DNA of 64,000 nucleotides from contig NC_061805.1 of assembly GCF_021462225.1 (NCBI RefSeq), positions 47,967,360 to 48,031,359 of the forward strand, given 5' to 3'. Positions 44,219 to 56,285 of this stretch are shown here, piece by piece. Below the pieces are notes generated by a model. The model was not told the origin of the DNA. It did not search any database and saw only the letters and a list, made by a program, of their open reading frames with translations. Each line of letters opens with the position of its first letter. Within the stretch, counting starts at the first letter, position 1. Position numbers and translations under genes: made by a program. Source of the stretch: Girardinichthys multiradiatus (lineage: Eukaryota > Chordata > Actinopteri > Cyprinodontiformes > Goodeidae).

Positions 44219-45040
44219 ATGGAGGAAGTTGACATACAAGCAGCACTGGAACTTATAGCACTAAGTAGGACGCAAGATTTGCCATATAAAAACATAATAA
44301 TAAATGGCAAAGCATATAGCTGTTTGTGTGATACAGGGGCATGTAGATCTGTGCTAACTAAACCTCTACCCAGAGTAAAATATTCTAACACCGCAGTGCA
44401 TGTTAGATCAGCAGCTGGCACATCAGAGGTACATTACCTAAGTGAACCAGTAACAATAACAGAACCTGAGACAAAACTTACTTGTCAGGCCCCCGTTCTG
44501 ATAAGTCAAAAATGCCCAGTAAACCTGTTGGGAAGAGATCTTATGCAAAAATTGCATATAAATATAGTATCAACAGAAACAGGTATGAAGGCTGTAGTGG
44601 AAGAAGGGGCCCTAGTCCTAAATGAATTCTCACAGCCGCATTATTACTGGTCCCTCGATCTAGGCCCCACACCAACAGCTCGAGAACTGCTGAGGAGAAC
44701 CAGAGAAAAACAAACCTCCCAGGGGGCACAGTACATACCAGATACTGAGCTCCATGTAACCATGAGATATAAAAATACTTCAGGGCCAGATTATCAGTAT
44801 GATACTGTTTTTCACAGAGAAAATAATCATGCTGTTACCATACAGCACCTGTATGTTGACCCCAAAACAGGGAAATCCTCCACCTCAATCATACTGTCAG
44901 GAAAACAGCTCCAACAGTTTAAAGGCAGTACACCTCATCTGTCATTAACTAAACCTGTGGGGGGTCAGTGGAAAGAATTAGAAAACTTTATACAGCGTGC
45001 TGAAAGAGGGAGATATGAGGCATTAACAAGCTCTGACTAG
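44219..45040 (+). pseudogene. ERV aspartic protease region
   Basis: 273 open codons in the gag frame. The active-site DTGA is at residues 38-41 of this stretch, and LLGRDLM, the second conserved protease motif, is near residue 104. The rest leads toward RT. It processes Gag and Gag-Pol in retroviruses. Stops at 45038 and about 45127 interrupt the link to RT. Confidence 0.85.
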
Positions 45041-45214
45041 AAAGTAGATCCTAACACGGGAATCTGGAAACTCACTCTAGGGTGGACAGTCAAAGTCCAT
45101 CCAAATACACATTTGGATGAGGCAAAGTGACAGATACAGGGCCTAGCTGAAAGCAAAGAGAGCAACAGGCACCCTGCCTTAGCTTCTGTCCCACCTGAAC
45201 TCTGGTCCCAATCA

Positions 45215-46330
45215 TTGACTGATGTAGGATTTATAAAGGGGTTTCCACCATATAAGGTTAAATTAATATCTGAAGAACGGCCAGTAGTTCACCAGTACTC
45301 CTTGAAGCCAGAAGCTGAAGAGGGTATTAAGCCAGTAATACAGGATATGTTGAAGTCAGGAATATTAAGGGAAGCACCTGATGCTACATGCAACACACCT
45401 ATCTTTCCAGTGCAGAAAGCCAGCACAGGAAAGTGGAGGATGGTCCAGGATCTTAGACCGATAAATAAAATAGTGAGACATGTGGTTCCAGACGTCCCGA
45501 ATCCACATACATTACTACATTCATTAACTACAGATAAAAAATATTTCTCAGTGGTAGATCTTAGCAATGCTTTCTTTACAGTACCACTGCATGAAGAGTC
45601 ACAGCATTTATTTGGCTTTCAGTTTAAAGGGAAAAAATACACTTACACCAGACTACCACAAGGCTTCAGTGAAAGCCCACATGTATATACACAAGCCTTA
45701 AGATACTCTATGAGCACCTGTGAGGTGCCTGAACATAGTCAAGTCCTGTTGTATGTAGATGATATTTTTATAGCTTCAGACACTCAACAACACTGTGAGG
45801 AAGCTACCATAACAGTTCTGAAACATCTCTACCAGACAGGACACAAAGCCTCTAGGGATAGACTGCAGTTTTGCAAGGAGAAAGTGATTTATTTGGGACA
45901 TATGTTATCACAACATGGCCGTTCCCTCCTAAGCAGTAGAAAAACAGCCATTCGGGAAGCCCCAAAACCACGAACTAAACAACAAATGATGTCCTTTCTG
46001 GGACTGTGTAACTTTTGCAGAGAATGGCTACCAGACTATGCAGCCATTGTACAACCCTTGCAATCTATGATCTATGGCAAAGACATGACATTAAAAGACA
46101 AAATCACATGGACTCAGGAGGGAGAAGCAGCATTCACAGAGCTAAAAAATCTGCTTCAAACAACAGTCACCTTAGCTCTGCCAGATTATAGCCAGCCTTT
46201 CACACTTTGTGTAGATGCATGTAAGGGTTGTATGAAAGCTGTATTAACCCAGCCGTTTGGCTCCAAAAACAGACCTTTGGCATTTTATTCTAAAAAACTG
46301 GACTCTGTGGCATCTGGATTTCCAATCTGA
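45215..46330 (+). pseudogene. ERV reverse transcriptase
   Basis: 371 open codons in the same frame as gag and protease. RT motifs: RMVQDLRPINK, FSVVDLSNAFFTVPL, LPQGFSESPH, and the catalytic LLYVDDIFIA with YVDD at residues 180-183 (45752-45763). The thumb/connection motif FLGLCNFCREWLPDYA follows, then the tether to RNase H (LALPDYSQPFTLCVDA). It ends at an in-frame TGA (46328-46330), after which coding continues in frame. The gamma-type order and motifs place it in class I. Confidence 0.9.
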
Positions 46331-46360
46331 TTACAGAGCTGCACAGCTGCGGCAGAAGCT

Positions 46361-47110
46361 GTGAAGCAGACAGCTGAAACTGTGCTGTGCCACCCGCTCA
46401 CACTGAAAGTTCCTCATTCAGTGTCACTTGTATTGCTACAAACCTCACTTCCTTTCTTGACACATGCAAGGCATATTACGTTGACCTCGTTGCTACTCTC
46501 ACAAGCAAATATAACTCTGCAAAGATGTGGTCCACTGAACCCTAGCACGCTAATTCCAACAGCAGAAGATGGAAAACCACATTCTTGCAAAACAAAGGTT
46601 GAGGAAGACACAAAACCTAGGCAAGATATCTCTCAGACCCTTCTGAAAAACTCACAAAAAATCTTTGTAATCTTTGTAGATGGATCAGCATCAAAAGATG
46701 AATATGGAAAAAACAGAGTTGGTTATGCAGTAACCACTGAAACTAAAATTATAGAATCACAGGCCCTGCCCCATACATGCTCTGCACAGACTGCAGAGCA
46801 GTATTCTGTTATCAGAGCTTGTGAATTATATGAAAAATCCTAACCATCTATACAAACAGCCAATATGTATTCGGTTCCTTTCACCATTTTGCCAAAATAT
46901 GGGAAAATAGAGGGTTCAAAACATCATCTGGAACAGAATTGACACATTTTAATCTGTTAAAACGACTGCTGTTAGCTATCCAGCTACCTGCAAAGATAGC
47001 GCTTTGTAAATGTAAAGCGCATCAATCTGATGAAACCATAGAAACAAAGGGGAACACCTTTGCTGACATTTCTGCTAAAATAGCTTCGAGACTTCCCCTC
47101 ACTTTGAAAA
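46361..47110 (+). pseudogene. ERV RNase H region, frameshifted, one catalytic Asp lost
   Basis: The first catalytic motif FVDGSASKDEYGKNRVGYAV is at about 46675-46735, the Glu motif (TAEQYSVIRACEL) at about 46790-46830. A frame change follows near 46837. The third motif reads TNSQYVFG (46852-46875), with AAC where the family has a catalytic Asp. The last Asp (ADISAK) is at about 47065. This domain degrades the RNA strand of the hybrid during reverse transcription. Confidence 0.8.
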
Positions 47111-48325
47111 TGTCAGATCTCCTATTTATAGATACAGTTGTGCTGAAAGATTCACAACAATCTGCACCAGCTGCAGAAGTTAAATCTTGGCTGAATAGAA
47201 GGGCCATAAAGAAAGATGACATTTATCATTTGGGAAATAAGCCAATATTACCAAAAAATTTATACAAGACGGCGGTCCATGCGACACACGGAATTTCCCA
47301 TGTGTCGAGCGGGGGGATGGTACACTTAGTAAATCTACATTTCCACACCATAAAGTTTTCTGACTATGCAAAAAACTTTTGTAGATCATGTATTACCTGC
47401 TGCAAACATAATCCACAAGGAAACATGAGACCCAAAAGAGGCCAGTTCCCAGCAGCAATTCATCCCTTTCACATGATACACACGGATTTCATAGTTATCA
47501 TGGTCAGGGGGAAAGAAATATTGTTTAGTGGTCATAGATGCATTTTCAAAGTGGGTTGAAATATACCCTTCAAAGCACTGTGATGCACTCACAGTGGCAA
47601 AGAGTTTAGTGACACATTTCTTCCCTACACATGGTATCCCACAAATCATAAGATCAGATAATGGGATTCATTTTGTAAATAATGTAATAGAACTGTGCTC
47701 TAAAGCATTAGGGTTTCAGTTAAAAAACCATTGTTCTTACCACCCGCAATCTGCTGGGCTGGTTGAACAAACAAATGGAACAATAAAAAATAGATTAAGG
47801 AAAACAATGGAAGAAACAGGGAGGCCATGGCCCGAATGCCTATCCCTGGTTAAATTATGGATGAGAATGACTCCAAATCAAACTGGTCTCACTCCATTTG
47901 AAATAGTACATGGCAGACCTTTTCCATTGCCATCAGAAATGGATGACATAGGAAAAGCACAGCAGGAAACATCATTAGCTGAATGGATGAATAAAATGTT
48001 ACAAACAAAAGAAGTACAGTTGTCCAGTAGTCTGCCAGTAAATTCTCCTCCAATTTCACAGAACAACGTGAGGCCTGGAGACCTAGTCCTGATTAAGACA
48101 TTCCACAGAAAGGATTGGAGCACCCCTTGCTGGAAAGGGCCATACCGCGTTCTCCTGACTACACCGACAGCTCTGAAAATCGCAGAAAGACCATCCTGGA
48201 TCCACAAGAGCCACTGTAAGCTAATATCACCGTTACAGGAGCCAAACCAACCGACGGGGTTACAGGGGAAGATCCGGGTACAAAGGGGCTGGTGTCCCAT
48301 AGGGCCCAGCATCTCAAACCGGTGA
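47111..48325 (+). pseudogene. ERV integrase
   Basis: N-terminal HHCC zinc region (HATHGISH...CRSCITC, about 47275-47400), catalytic core with D in HTDF (about 47482), D in RSDNGIHF (about 47655) and E in LVEQTNGTIK (about 47766), and a C-terminal SH3-like GPYRV segment (about 48140) typical of gamma/epsilon integrases. A frame change near 47525 separates the first Asp from the rest. It inserts viral DNA into the host genome; this copy is broken. Confidence 0.88.
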
Positions 48326-48355
48326 AGAAAACAACTGACCTGTGCCCAACTTAGC

Positions 48356-49828
48356 ATGGCTTTTTGTAACATGTGGACAGGACTGATAAGCCTGAGCCTA
48401 ATTCTGGCAGCAGGGCTCTTTCTCTGTTTAAGGCAGGATCCACAGGATGCAACATCACACGAGAAGAGATGGACACCGGACGGCTCTCATCTCAGACCCC
48501 TAAAGGAAGGAGGAGGACATCTTTTTCTGCAAAATTATTGGTATCGTTACGTGTATGAAACAGCTAAAGCACAAAACAAAACAGACTGTTATGTATGTTC
48601 TATCATGCCAGTTCATTCCCAGGGCCCTACAGTGTAGGTGAGAAAAATGAGTTTCACAGAAGCAGCATGTGCCTTTTCAATAGAACTCTGGGGGTATACA
48701 TTTTAATGTTCCTGGTCAGAACCTGATGAGAGGAGAAGGCATCCAAATAGTTGGTAAGGACAACAAAACATACACATATTACAACAATTATCTTGCGTAT
48801 GCATGTGACCCACGTAACTGTACATGTGACCCCAAGAAATGGCAGCCTCTGCACATCAGTAATAAGGGAAGGGCCACACCATTCGAAGCACATGCCAACG
48901 GAAACACAATACACCACGATTGTTTGAGTAGAGAAAAGGAAAATGATTCTTCTATCTATGTGGGTAACACCACGCAGTGTGGAGGCACATGGGTCTCCAA
49001 AGGAAATAATCAAAATGGAACATACTGGGTCGAGGGGGTAGCTTGGTTATGCGGGAATAATGCTTATTTCATATTACTCCCGAATTGGTATGGGGTGTGT
49101 GCTCCAGTTTTCACATCTGATCACACTATAATACTCAGTAAGGTAACGATGATACCCACCTTCCCCAAAAGGCAAAAGAGATATATAGAAATTAAACCAC
49201 ATGACCCTATCTGGGGAACTAATGTCCCGGATGAATTTAAGCTTTGGCCAAAAGATGAGAAAGTGACACTATCTCTCCTTCCTTGGCTAGGTGTGGGGAA
49301 ACTAATGCTGCGTGTGGAAACTTTAAGCTACCGATTAGGGCTGTTTTTGAATAACTCCATAATAGTAGAAGAGGGCCAAAACACAGAAATGAGTGCTATG
49401 CGAGCCATGATAATTCAGAACTGCATGGCTTTGGATATTCTAACAGCATCAACGCCCCCCGTTTGCGTTTTGTTGAACAACACCTGTTGCACATATATCC
49501 CGATAATATACATTCCTCAAATATAACAGGAGCACTGAATAACCTGCGTAACCTGCAAAATGTCATGACACATGACCACCCGACTCCCAGCTCCTCTTGG
49601 CTAGACTGGATGCTCCAAGGGGGGTGGATGAATTGGGTTAAGGTTTTCTTATTTGCCATAGCAGCATTCCTGATCATCCTGTGCACCTTGCCAATATGTA
49701 TTATCCCAGGTTGCAAATGCTTGGTTAAAAGGATAGTAACTCAATCAGTCACAGTCGCATATGCAGCATTGATTCAAGTCGACACAACACTGGACCCAAA
49801 AACAGATGACTATGATGACATGTTGTAA
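48356..49828 (+). pseudogene. ERV env, gamma-type, in three open pieces
   Basis: Piece 1 (48356-48637) starts with a hydrophobic signal-like segment (LISLSLILAAGLFLCL). A gap with stops follows. Piece 2 (48726-49526) holds Cys- and N-glycosylation-rich surface-subunit sequence, a basic RQKR cleavage-type site (about 49170-49181) and the transmembrane-subunit CX6CC motif (49464-49490). Piece 3 (49463-49828) continues the transmembrane subunit in another frame after about 49500: a VFLFAIAAFLIILCTLPICI membrane helix and a short acidic cytoplasmic tail. One frameshift separates CX6CC from the membrane anchor. Fish genomes are also known to keep single captured env genes; this one is part of a full provirus and is broken. 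Confidence 0.85.
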
Positions 49829-50056
49829 ATGAATATATCTTCAATGCCTGAGTGTATTCATAATTGTACTTCATAAAATGACCTTATAGCAGAAAATCGA
49901 AAGAAGTTGCTGTTTAAGTGAAATGAGAAAACATGCATTGATGACATGGACAAGGCTTGTTTTAATTCTTTTACTTTTATTGCATTTTATTTTCTTTGAT
50001 TTATTATATTGTTTTACTCTGCCATGATTGGTGGTCGCCTAGGGGCGGAGGGGCCG

Positions 50057-50349
50057 TGTGAGTGTTTCCCACAATATAATCTGCTTTCCGTCCGTGGGTT
50101 TGTGCTCACACCGAGTGTTTTCTTTTACATGTATTTAATCATGACTTATTCGTGATTAAATACATACACACACACACACACACACACACCCTGAATGTTT
50201 GTTGAACTGTGTGTGAACCAGCATGTATAAATAGAGACGGGTGCCAACATTTTGTAGTCTGCACTGCAGAGTGTGAGCTACCCTTGCTGCAAGTAAAGCT
50301 GACTCTGTATCGCTCCTTGCCTCTGAGTTGATTAAACAATACCTAACAT
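50057..50349 (+). mobile_element. Candidate 3' LTR of the ERV
   Basis: Preceded by a G-rich, purine-rich AGGGGCGGAGGGG tract (50039-50051) that could be the polypurine primer. Begins TGTGAGTG and ends CCTAACA. A TATAAATA box is at 50226-50233. It also contains a CA microsatellite (50162-50188). If the true terminus is TGTTAGG-like, as suggested by 39833, the left boundary would be wrong. Confidence 0.45.
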
Positions 50350-53300
50350 ACACATATATAATAAAAAGGTGCATTGGTTTCATTGGTCATTATTGATTTC
50401 CCTATCAGAGGGTTTTCCTGCCTAACTGGTTTCTGTGCTGAACTGATGCTTTCCACTTTCAGCATGACTCCAGCACTGAAAAACCGGTGCTCAGCACCAG
50501 GTATAAGTTGGGTAAGAGGAAGCAAAAAACCACTTTGATCAAGAGCTGGAGACCTGGAACTGCGCTTAAAGCCACCTTTCCCTCTGAAAATATTGTTTCC
50601 AAATAGGTTTATAAAAACAGTGTTTGTAATTTTACTATTGCAGGCTTGTTTTTAAGAAATCCTACTCAAAAGGCTGATTGCAATTCTTGTTTTCTGCTGC
50701 TGGTAAATGCTGGACCAGAGAGCTGCTGATCAGGTCTGCAGCAGTTCACAAACACAATTTTAAATCACTATTTAAAATAACATACATAAATTAGGCTTGT
50801 GATATCAGTACATCTGTTTGCAAAGAAAGTGAGAAAAATTATGAAATTAGTAAGAATAAACCCCCCTGCAATGTAATTGTCTAAGGAAATAACAGAGGGT
50901 GGATTGAACATTTACTGTAAAAGGTATCCATTTAAACGGAGATATGGCACTAAACAAGCTCTGTGTGAAACCAGAACAAGATGTTCTTTTATAAAACCAG
51001 ATAGGAGACAGCTCCTGCCATGCTTTAGCACTGGGACCAGTTTGGTGGAAAAAACTCTGTTGGGTCTCTGACAAGCAGATTTTTATTTTGGCCAATTCCA
51101 TTTTTTCTTAGGTCTATAACACATACTAAAATGTTTGAATTACCTTTTTTCGAATTCAACTATTAAGAAAAAAGTGCTGCAAGTTGACTGAAGTGGCAGT
51201 TTGAAATGCAAAAGAAAGAATGAAGACAATGCAAGATTACCTACATATTATACATGCATCAACACACACGCGCCTAACCTGTACATGATTTTTAACTAAA
51301 CTCAAATCAAAACATGCATCAAATAATATGTTGTTGTATGACAGATTTATAGACCATAAAACGTTAGAGTTTGAATTTTTGATGCATCAAATAAACATGG
51401 GGAAAAAACATGAATGTTTTTGGGTTTTGACTTGAAGATCACTTCTTAGAGCTGATGCAGAGAAAATGGATAGCTGCCAGATTTTAGCCAGTCAATATGC
51501 TGTAAATTTAGAGAAAAACTCATTATGAAATATTACTGATATTTGAATTTCATAACTTCAGATCTGGTTGACTCTAATCAGTTTCCCGAACAGGTAGGAA
51601 TCTAGGGGTTGAGTCAATAGCTACTCATGTCAGGGCCCATCTAAAACAAAAACACAGAGCTACCCATTTAAACCGACGGCTCAAGATGGAGACATAGAAC
51701 CAAGAAACAAACAAAAATCTGTTCACAATGAACTTGTACTTATTGCTAAATCAGATTAATTAGGTTTAAAAAGCTTCCATTAGGCATGCTGGAGGAAAAC
51801 GGCCAGGTGGAAGGTCCCTTTAAGGGAGCATGATGTCAATCAAACCTGAAAGCAAATCCACGTTTTTTTCCTCATTGGCAGAAGGATAATTATATTCAGT
51901 GAAGATGATTACAAGAACCCTCATTTCCCCTCATGATCAGCAGCTGTGCCTCATCCAAATGTGCCAAACACCACAGTGACCAGCTTTCACGTCATTCACA
52001 TCTATTTTTGATCAAGTGCCGACCACCATGATGAAGCCCATCTGGAAGCCTCTGAATCTCCAGCTCCAATAATGGCTCCAAGTTACCAGCTCATAGAAAC
52101 TCTGAAGAAGTCACTTAGACCTTGGTTAGGAAAGTACAAGTGAATATTCTTTCGGAACAAAGCTAGGACCTAATTTAACGCCTTTTATTGGGTTTTGATT
52201 GCAATTTAGAAAATCATTGCACCATTAAGGGTAAAATACAGCTTTATACAGCTATGTACAGCTATCTCTGTCTTTACACATCTCATTAAAGATCACAATC
52301 TTCCACATCTGCTCCTGACAGGAATAAAACACATTTCTGCCACACAGAAATATAGAATGTAAAATGGGACATAAAATCTGAAGATTTTAAAGCACTGGTC
52401 ATTTTGAAAAAGTCTAAACAGAAAATGTCATGTTTTAATTATCAAGGCCAAATAATAAATGATGGCTTTTAATTAAATCTTACATAAAATGTACAAAATC
52501 ACAACATTTTACATTCTGCCATTATTAGATAAAGATTGAAATAAAATAGAAAGCCTTGTATAATAAACAGCCTATGATCCAACAGTGTGTAGAACTGCTG
52601 TTTTTTGCACTGATATGCTGTGTTGGGTTTTCTCCAAACATGATGCGGTGCATTATGGATAGGTATCTATACTTTGGTTTCATCTGTCCAAGAGACATTC
52701 CAGAGGTAAGATGCTTCATTCAGGTGCAACTTTGCAAACCCAAATGGAACTGCCATCTTCTTTTAAGAGCGAGAACACATTTCCATTTCGTCTCTAAACA
52801 AAAGAAAAATTCAGTCATACATCATTTGTCCTGTCATGAACACGTGAACATATAACATGCTAACTGAGGCCTGTACATTCTGACTTAGACCTCTTGGCAG
52901 TTTCCAGTCGTTTTGCACAATGATTTTGGGGTGAATTTGCTGGTACTCCCCCTCCTGAGAAGACTGACTGCTGAAACAAATGTTTTTCACTCCTTCACTG
53001 TAGTAAAATGTAGTTTAAATAATTTTAAATGACCTTACTCTACTTCCCAGATTGATGAGCAGCAACAGCTGCTCACCGTAGGTCAATGCAGATGCCTTTC
53101 CACCTTGTGCTAACACACACCTGTATGCTACAGACCAGCAAGCCACCAGAACTCCTGCTTTTATGTATTGATCAGTTAATGAAGTGCATTAACTGGCAGC
53201 ACTAGGGTGCTATTTTCCCTCTTATCTTTTATGGTAGGATTCCATAATAAACTGTAATTTCTCAAACCAGTAGTTGTGAAATTGATACACAGAGTGAAGA

Positions 53301-53417
53301 AGCAAATACTTGTTGATCTTGAAATGGACTCTGGGCTTTTATATAAATAGATAAATGTTTGAGAAATGCATCTATGAAAGGGGGGTCTTGATGGTAGTGA
53401 ATTTGCTAAATTAAATG
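50350..53417. other. No gene recognised
   Basis: About 3 kb of AT-rich non-coding DNA. Open frames at 50847-51101 (minus) and 52556-52855 (plus) have no recognisable domain. Confidence 0.55.
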
Positions 53418-53685
53418 TAACGTCAAGACGTCGAGAATCCCTCATAACGACTACAGAATCGAGGCACGTGACGTCGCCCAGTACGGCGGAGCCGGGGTCC
53501 CACCCTGGAGCCAGGCCTGGGGTCAGGACTCGTCGGAGAGCGCCTGGTGGCCGGGTTGCTCCTCGCGGGACCCGGCTGGGCCAAGCCCGAACGAGAGACG
53601 CGAGACCATCCCCCAGTGGGCCCACCACCTGCAGGGGGAACCGTGAGGGACCGCTGCAAAGAGGATTGGGCGGCCCGATCCCCGT

Positions 53686-55263
53686 ATGCTTAGGCTGGCT
53701 CTAGGGACGTGGAATGTCACCTCGCTGGGGGGGAAGGAGCCTGAGCTGGTGTGGGAGGTCGAGAGATATCGACTAGAAATAGTCAGGCTCGCCTCCACGC
53801 ACAGCGTAGGCTCTGGAACCCATCTCCTCGAGAGGGGCTGGAATCTCTTCTACTCTGGAGTGGCCCGCGGGGAGAGGCGGCGGGCTGGGGTGGGTTTGCT
53901 TGTTGCCCCCCAGCTCAGCCGTCTCGTGTTGGGGTTTACCCCAGTGGATGAGAGGGGCGCATCCCTGCGCCTTCAGGTTGGGTAGAGGTCTCTGACTATC
54001 ATTTCGGCCTACGGGCCGAGTGGTAGTGCGGAGTACCCGGCCTTCTTGGCGTCCCTGTCAGGGGTGCTGGATAGTGCCCCTCCTGGGGACTCCATTATTC
54101 TGCTGGGGGACTTCAACGCCCACGTGGGAAACGACAGTGACACCTGGAGAGGCGTGATTGGGAGGAATGGCTTCCCCGATCTGAATCCAAGCGGTGTTTT
54201 GTTATTGGACTTCTGTGCTAGTCACAGATTGTCCATAATGAACACCATGTTCAAACATAAGGGTGTCCATCAGTGCACTTGGCACCAGGATACCCTAGGC
54301 AGGAGGTCAATGATCGACTTTGTTGTTGTATCATCAGACCTTCGGCCGCATGTTTTGGACACTCGGGTGAAGAGAGGGGCTGAGCTGTCCACTGATCACC
54401 ACCTGGTGGTGAGTTGGATCCGCTGGAGGAGGAGAAAGCCGGACAGACTTGGCAGGCCCAAACGCATAGTGAGGGTCTGCTGGGAGCGTCTGGCGGACCC
54501 CTTGGCCAGGGATGTATTCAACTCTCACCTCCGGGAGAGCTTTGACCAGATTCCGAGGGATGTTGGAGACATAGAGTCCGAATGGACCATGTTCTCCACA
54601 TCTATTGTCGATGCTGCTGCCCGTAGCTGCGGCTGTAAGGTCTGCGGTGCCTGTCGCGGTGGCAATCCCCGAACCCGGTGGTGGACACCGGCAGTAAGGG
54701 ATGCTGTCAAGCTGAAGAAGGAGTCCTATCGGCTGTGGTTGGCTTGTGGGACTCCTGAGGCGGCTGATGGGTACCGTGGGGCCAAGCGAGCCGCGGCCCG
54801 GGCGGTGTCAGAGGCAAAAACACGGACCTGGGAGGAGTTCGGTGAGGCCATGGAGAAGGACTACCGGTTGGCCCCAAAGCGATTCTGGCAAACCGTCCGG
54901 CGCCTCAGGAGGGGGAAGCAGTGCTTCGCCAACACTGTTTACAGTGGGGGTGGGGAGCTGCTGACCTCGACTGGGGACATTATCAGCCGGTGGAAGGAGT
55001 ACTTCGAGGATCTCCTCAATCCTGCCATCACGCATTCCCTGGTGGAAATAGAGGCTGGGGACTCGGGGTTGGACTCTTTCATCACCCAGGCTGAAGTCAC
55101 CGAGGTGGTTAAAAAGCTCCGCAGTGGCAAGGCTTCGGGGTTGGATGAGATCCGCCCTGAGTACCTCAAGTCTTTGGATGTTCTGGGCTTGTCATGGCTT
55201 GTCGTGGCGGTCGGGGACAGTGCCTTTGGATTGGCAGACTGGGGTGGTGGTCCCCCTACATAA
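53686..55263 (+). pseudogene. LINE endonuclease and start of RT
   Basis: One frame with a TAG at 53983-53985. Endonuclease motifs: GTWNVTSL at the start, [10 protein letters not shown] (about 54098), [12 protein letters not shown] (about 54314) and the catalytic [10 protein letters not shown] (about 54390). After it come a linker with the [10 protein letters not shown] cysteine cluster and an RT lead-in ([19 protein letters not shown]). The frame is lost near 55200 and ends at 55263. The endonuclease nicks target DNA to prime reverse transcription. Confidence 0.85.
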
Positions 55264-56285
55264 GAAGGGTGACTGGAGGGTGTGTTCCAACTACAGGGGG
55301 ATCACACTCCTCAGCCTCCCTGGTAAGGCCTACGCCAGGGTATTGGAGAGGAGAGTCCGGCCGATAGTCGAACCTTGGCTTCAGGAGGAGCAGTGTGGTT
55401 TTTGTCCCAGCCGTAGGACACTGGACCAGCTTTATACCCTCTACAGGGTACTCGAGGGTTCATGGGAGTTTGCCCAACCGGTCCACATGTGTTTTGTGGA
55501 CCTGGAGAAAGCATTCGACTGTGTCCCTCGTGATGTTCTGTGGGGGGTGCTCCAGGAGTATGGAATTGGTGGCTCTTTACTAGGCGCCATCCGGTCTCTG
55601 TACAAGCGGAGCAGGAGTTTGGTTCACATTGCCGGCACTAAGTCGGACCTGTTCCCGGTGCATGTTGGACTCCGGCAGGGTTGCCCTTTGTCACCGGTCC
55701 TGTTCATCACTTTTATGGACAGGATTTCTAAGTGCAGCCAAGGGCCGGAGGGGGTCTGGTTTGGGGACCAGAGGATTTCATCTCTTCTTTTTGCAGATGA
55801 CGTGGTCCTGCTGGCCTCATCTAGCCAAGACCTACAGCATGCACTGGGGCGGTTCACAGCCGAGTGTGAAGCAGCTGGGATGAAGATCTGCTCCTCCAAG
55901 TCCGAGGCCATGGTTCTCAACTGGAAGAGAGTGGCTTGTCCTCTTCAGGTTGGAGGGGAGTTACTGCCTCAAATGGAGGAGTTTAAGTATCTCGGGGTCT
56001 TGTTCACGAGTGAGGGAAGAATGGAGAGGGAGATTGACAGACGGATCGGTGCGGCTGCCACAGTAATGGGGGCGCTGTGCCGGTCCGTTGTGGTGAAGAG
56101 AGAGCTGAGCCGAAAAGCAAAGCTCTCGATTTACCGGTCGGTCTACGTTTCTACCCTCACCTATGGCCATGAACTTTGGGTCATGACCGAAAGAACGAGA
56201 TCCCGGATACAAGCGGCTGAAATGAGCTTCCTCCTTAGGGTGGCCGGGCACTCCCTTAGAGATAGGGTGAGGAGCTCAGCGGCAG
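55124..56285 (+). pseudogene. LINE reverse transcriptase
   Basis: Open from about 55210 in the second frame: [46 protein letters not shown], and the catalytic LLFADDVVLLA at about 55785-55815. Thumb-like LGVLFTSEGRMEREIDRRIG follows. After about 56255 the conserved C-terminus is interrupted; the closing DYVSRLAWERLG-type segment (56320-56360) is in another frame, with an apparent internal deletion before it. Confidence 0.85.

Larger units (their letters stand above)
39833..50349 (+). mobile_element. Degenerate class I (gamma/epsilon-like) endogenous retrovirus
   Basis: Leader, gag, protease, reverse transcriptase, RNase H, integrase and env follow in retroviral order on the plus strand. About 8.7 kb remains after subtracting the SINE and Tc1 that split gag. 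gag, protease, RT and the integrase core share one reading frame, consistent with the stop-readthrough strategy of gamma/epsilonretroviruses, but several further stops and frameshifts are present. The env has the CX6CC motif of gamma-type envelopes. Proposed outer ends: TGTTAGG at 39833 and CCTAACA ending at 50349, flanked by AACAC and TACAC (4 of 5 bases equal). I could not align a 5' LTR with the 3' LTR candidate, so the outer limits are tentative. Not replication-competent as it stands. Confidence 0.85.
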
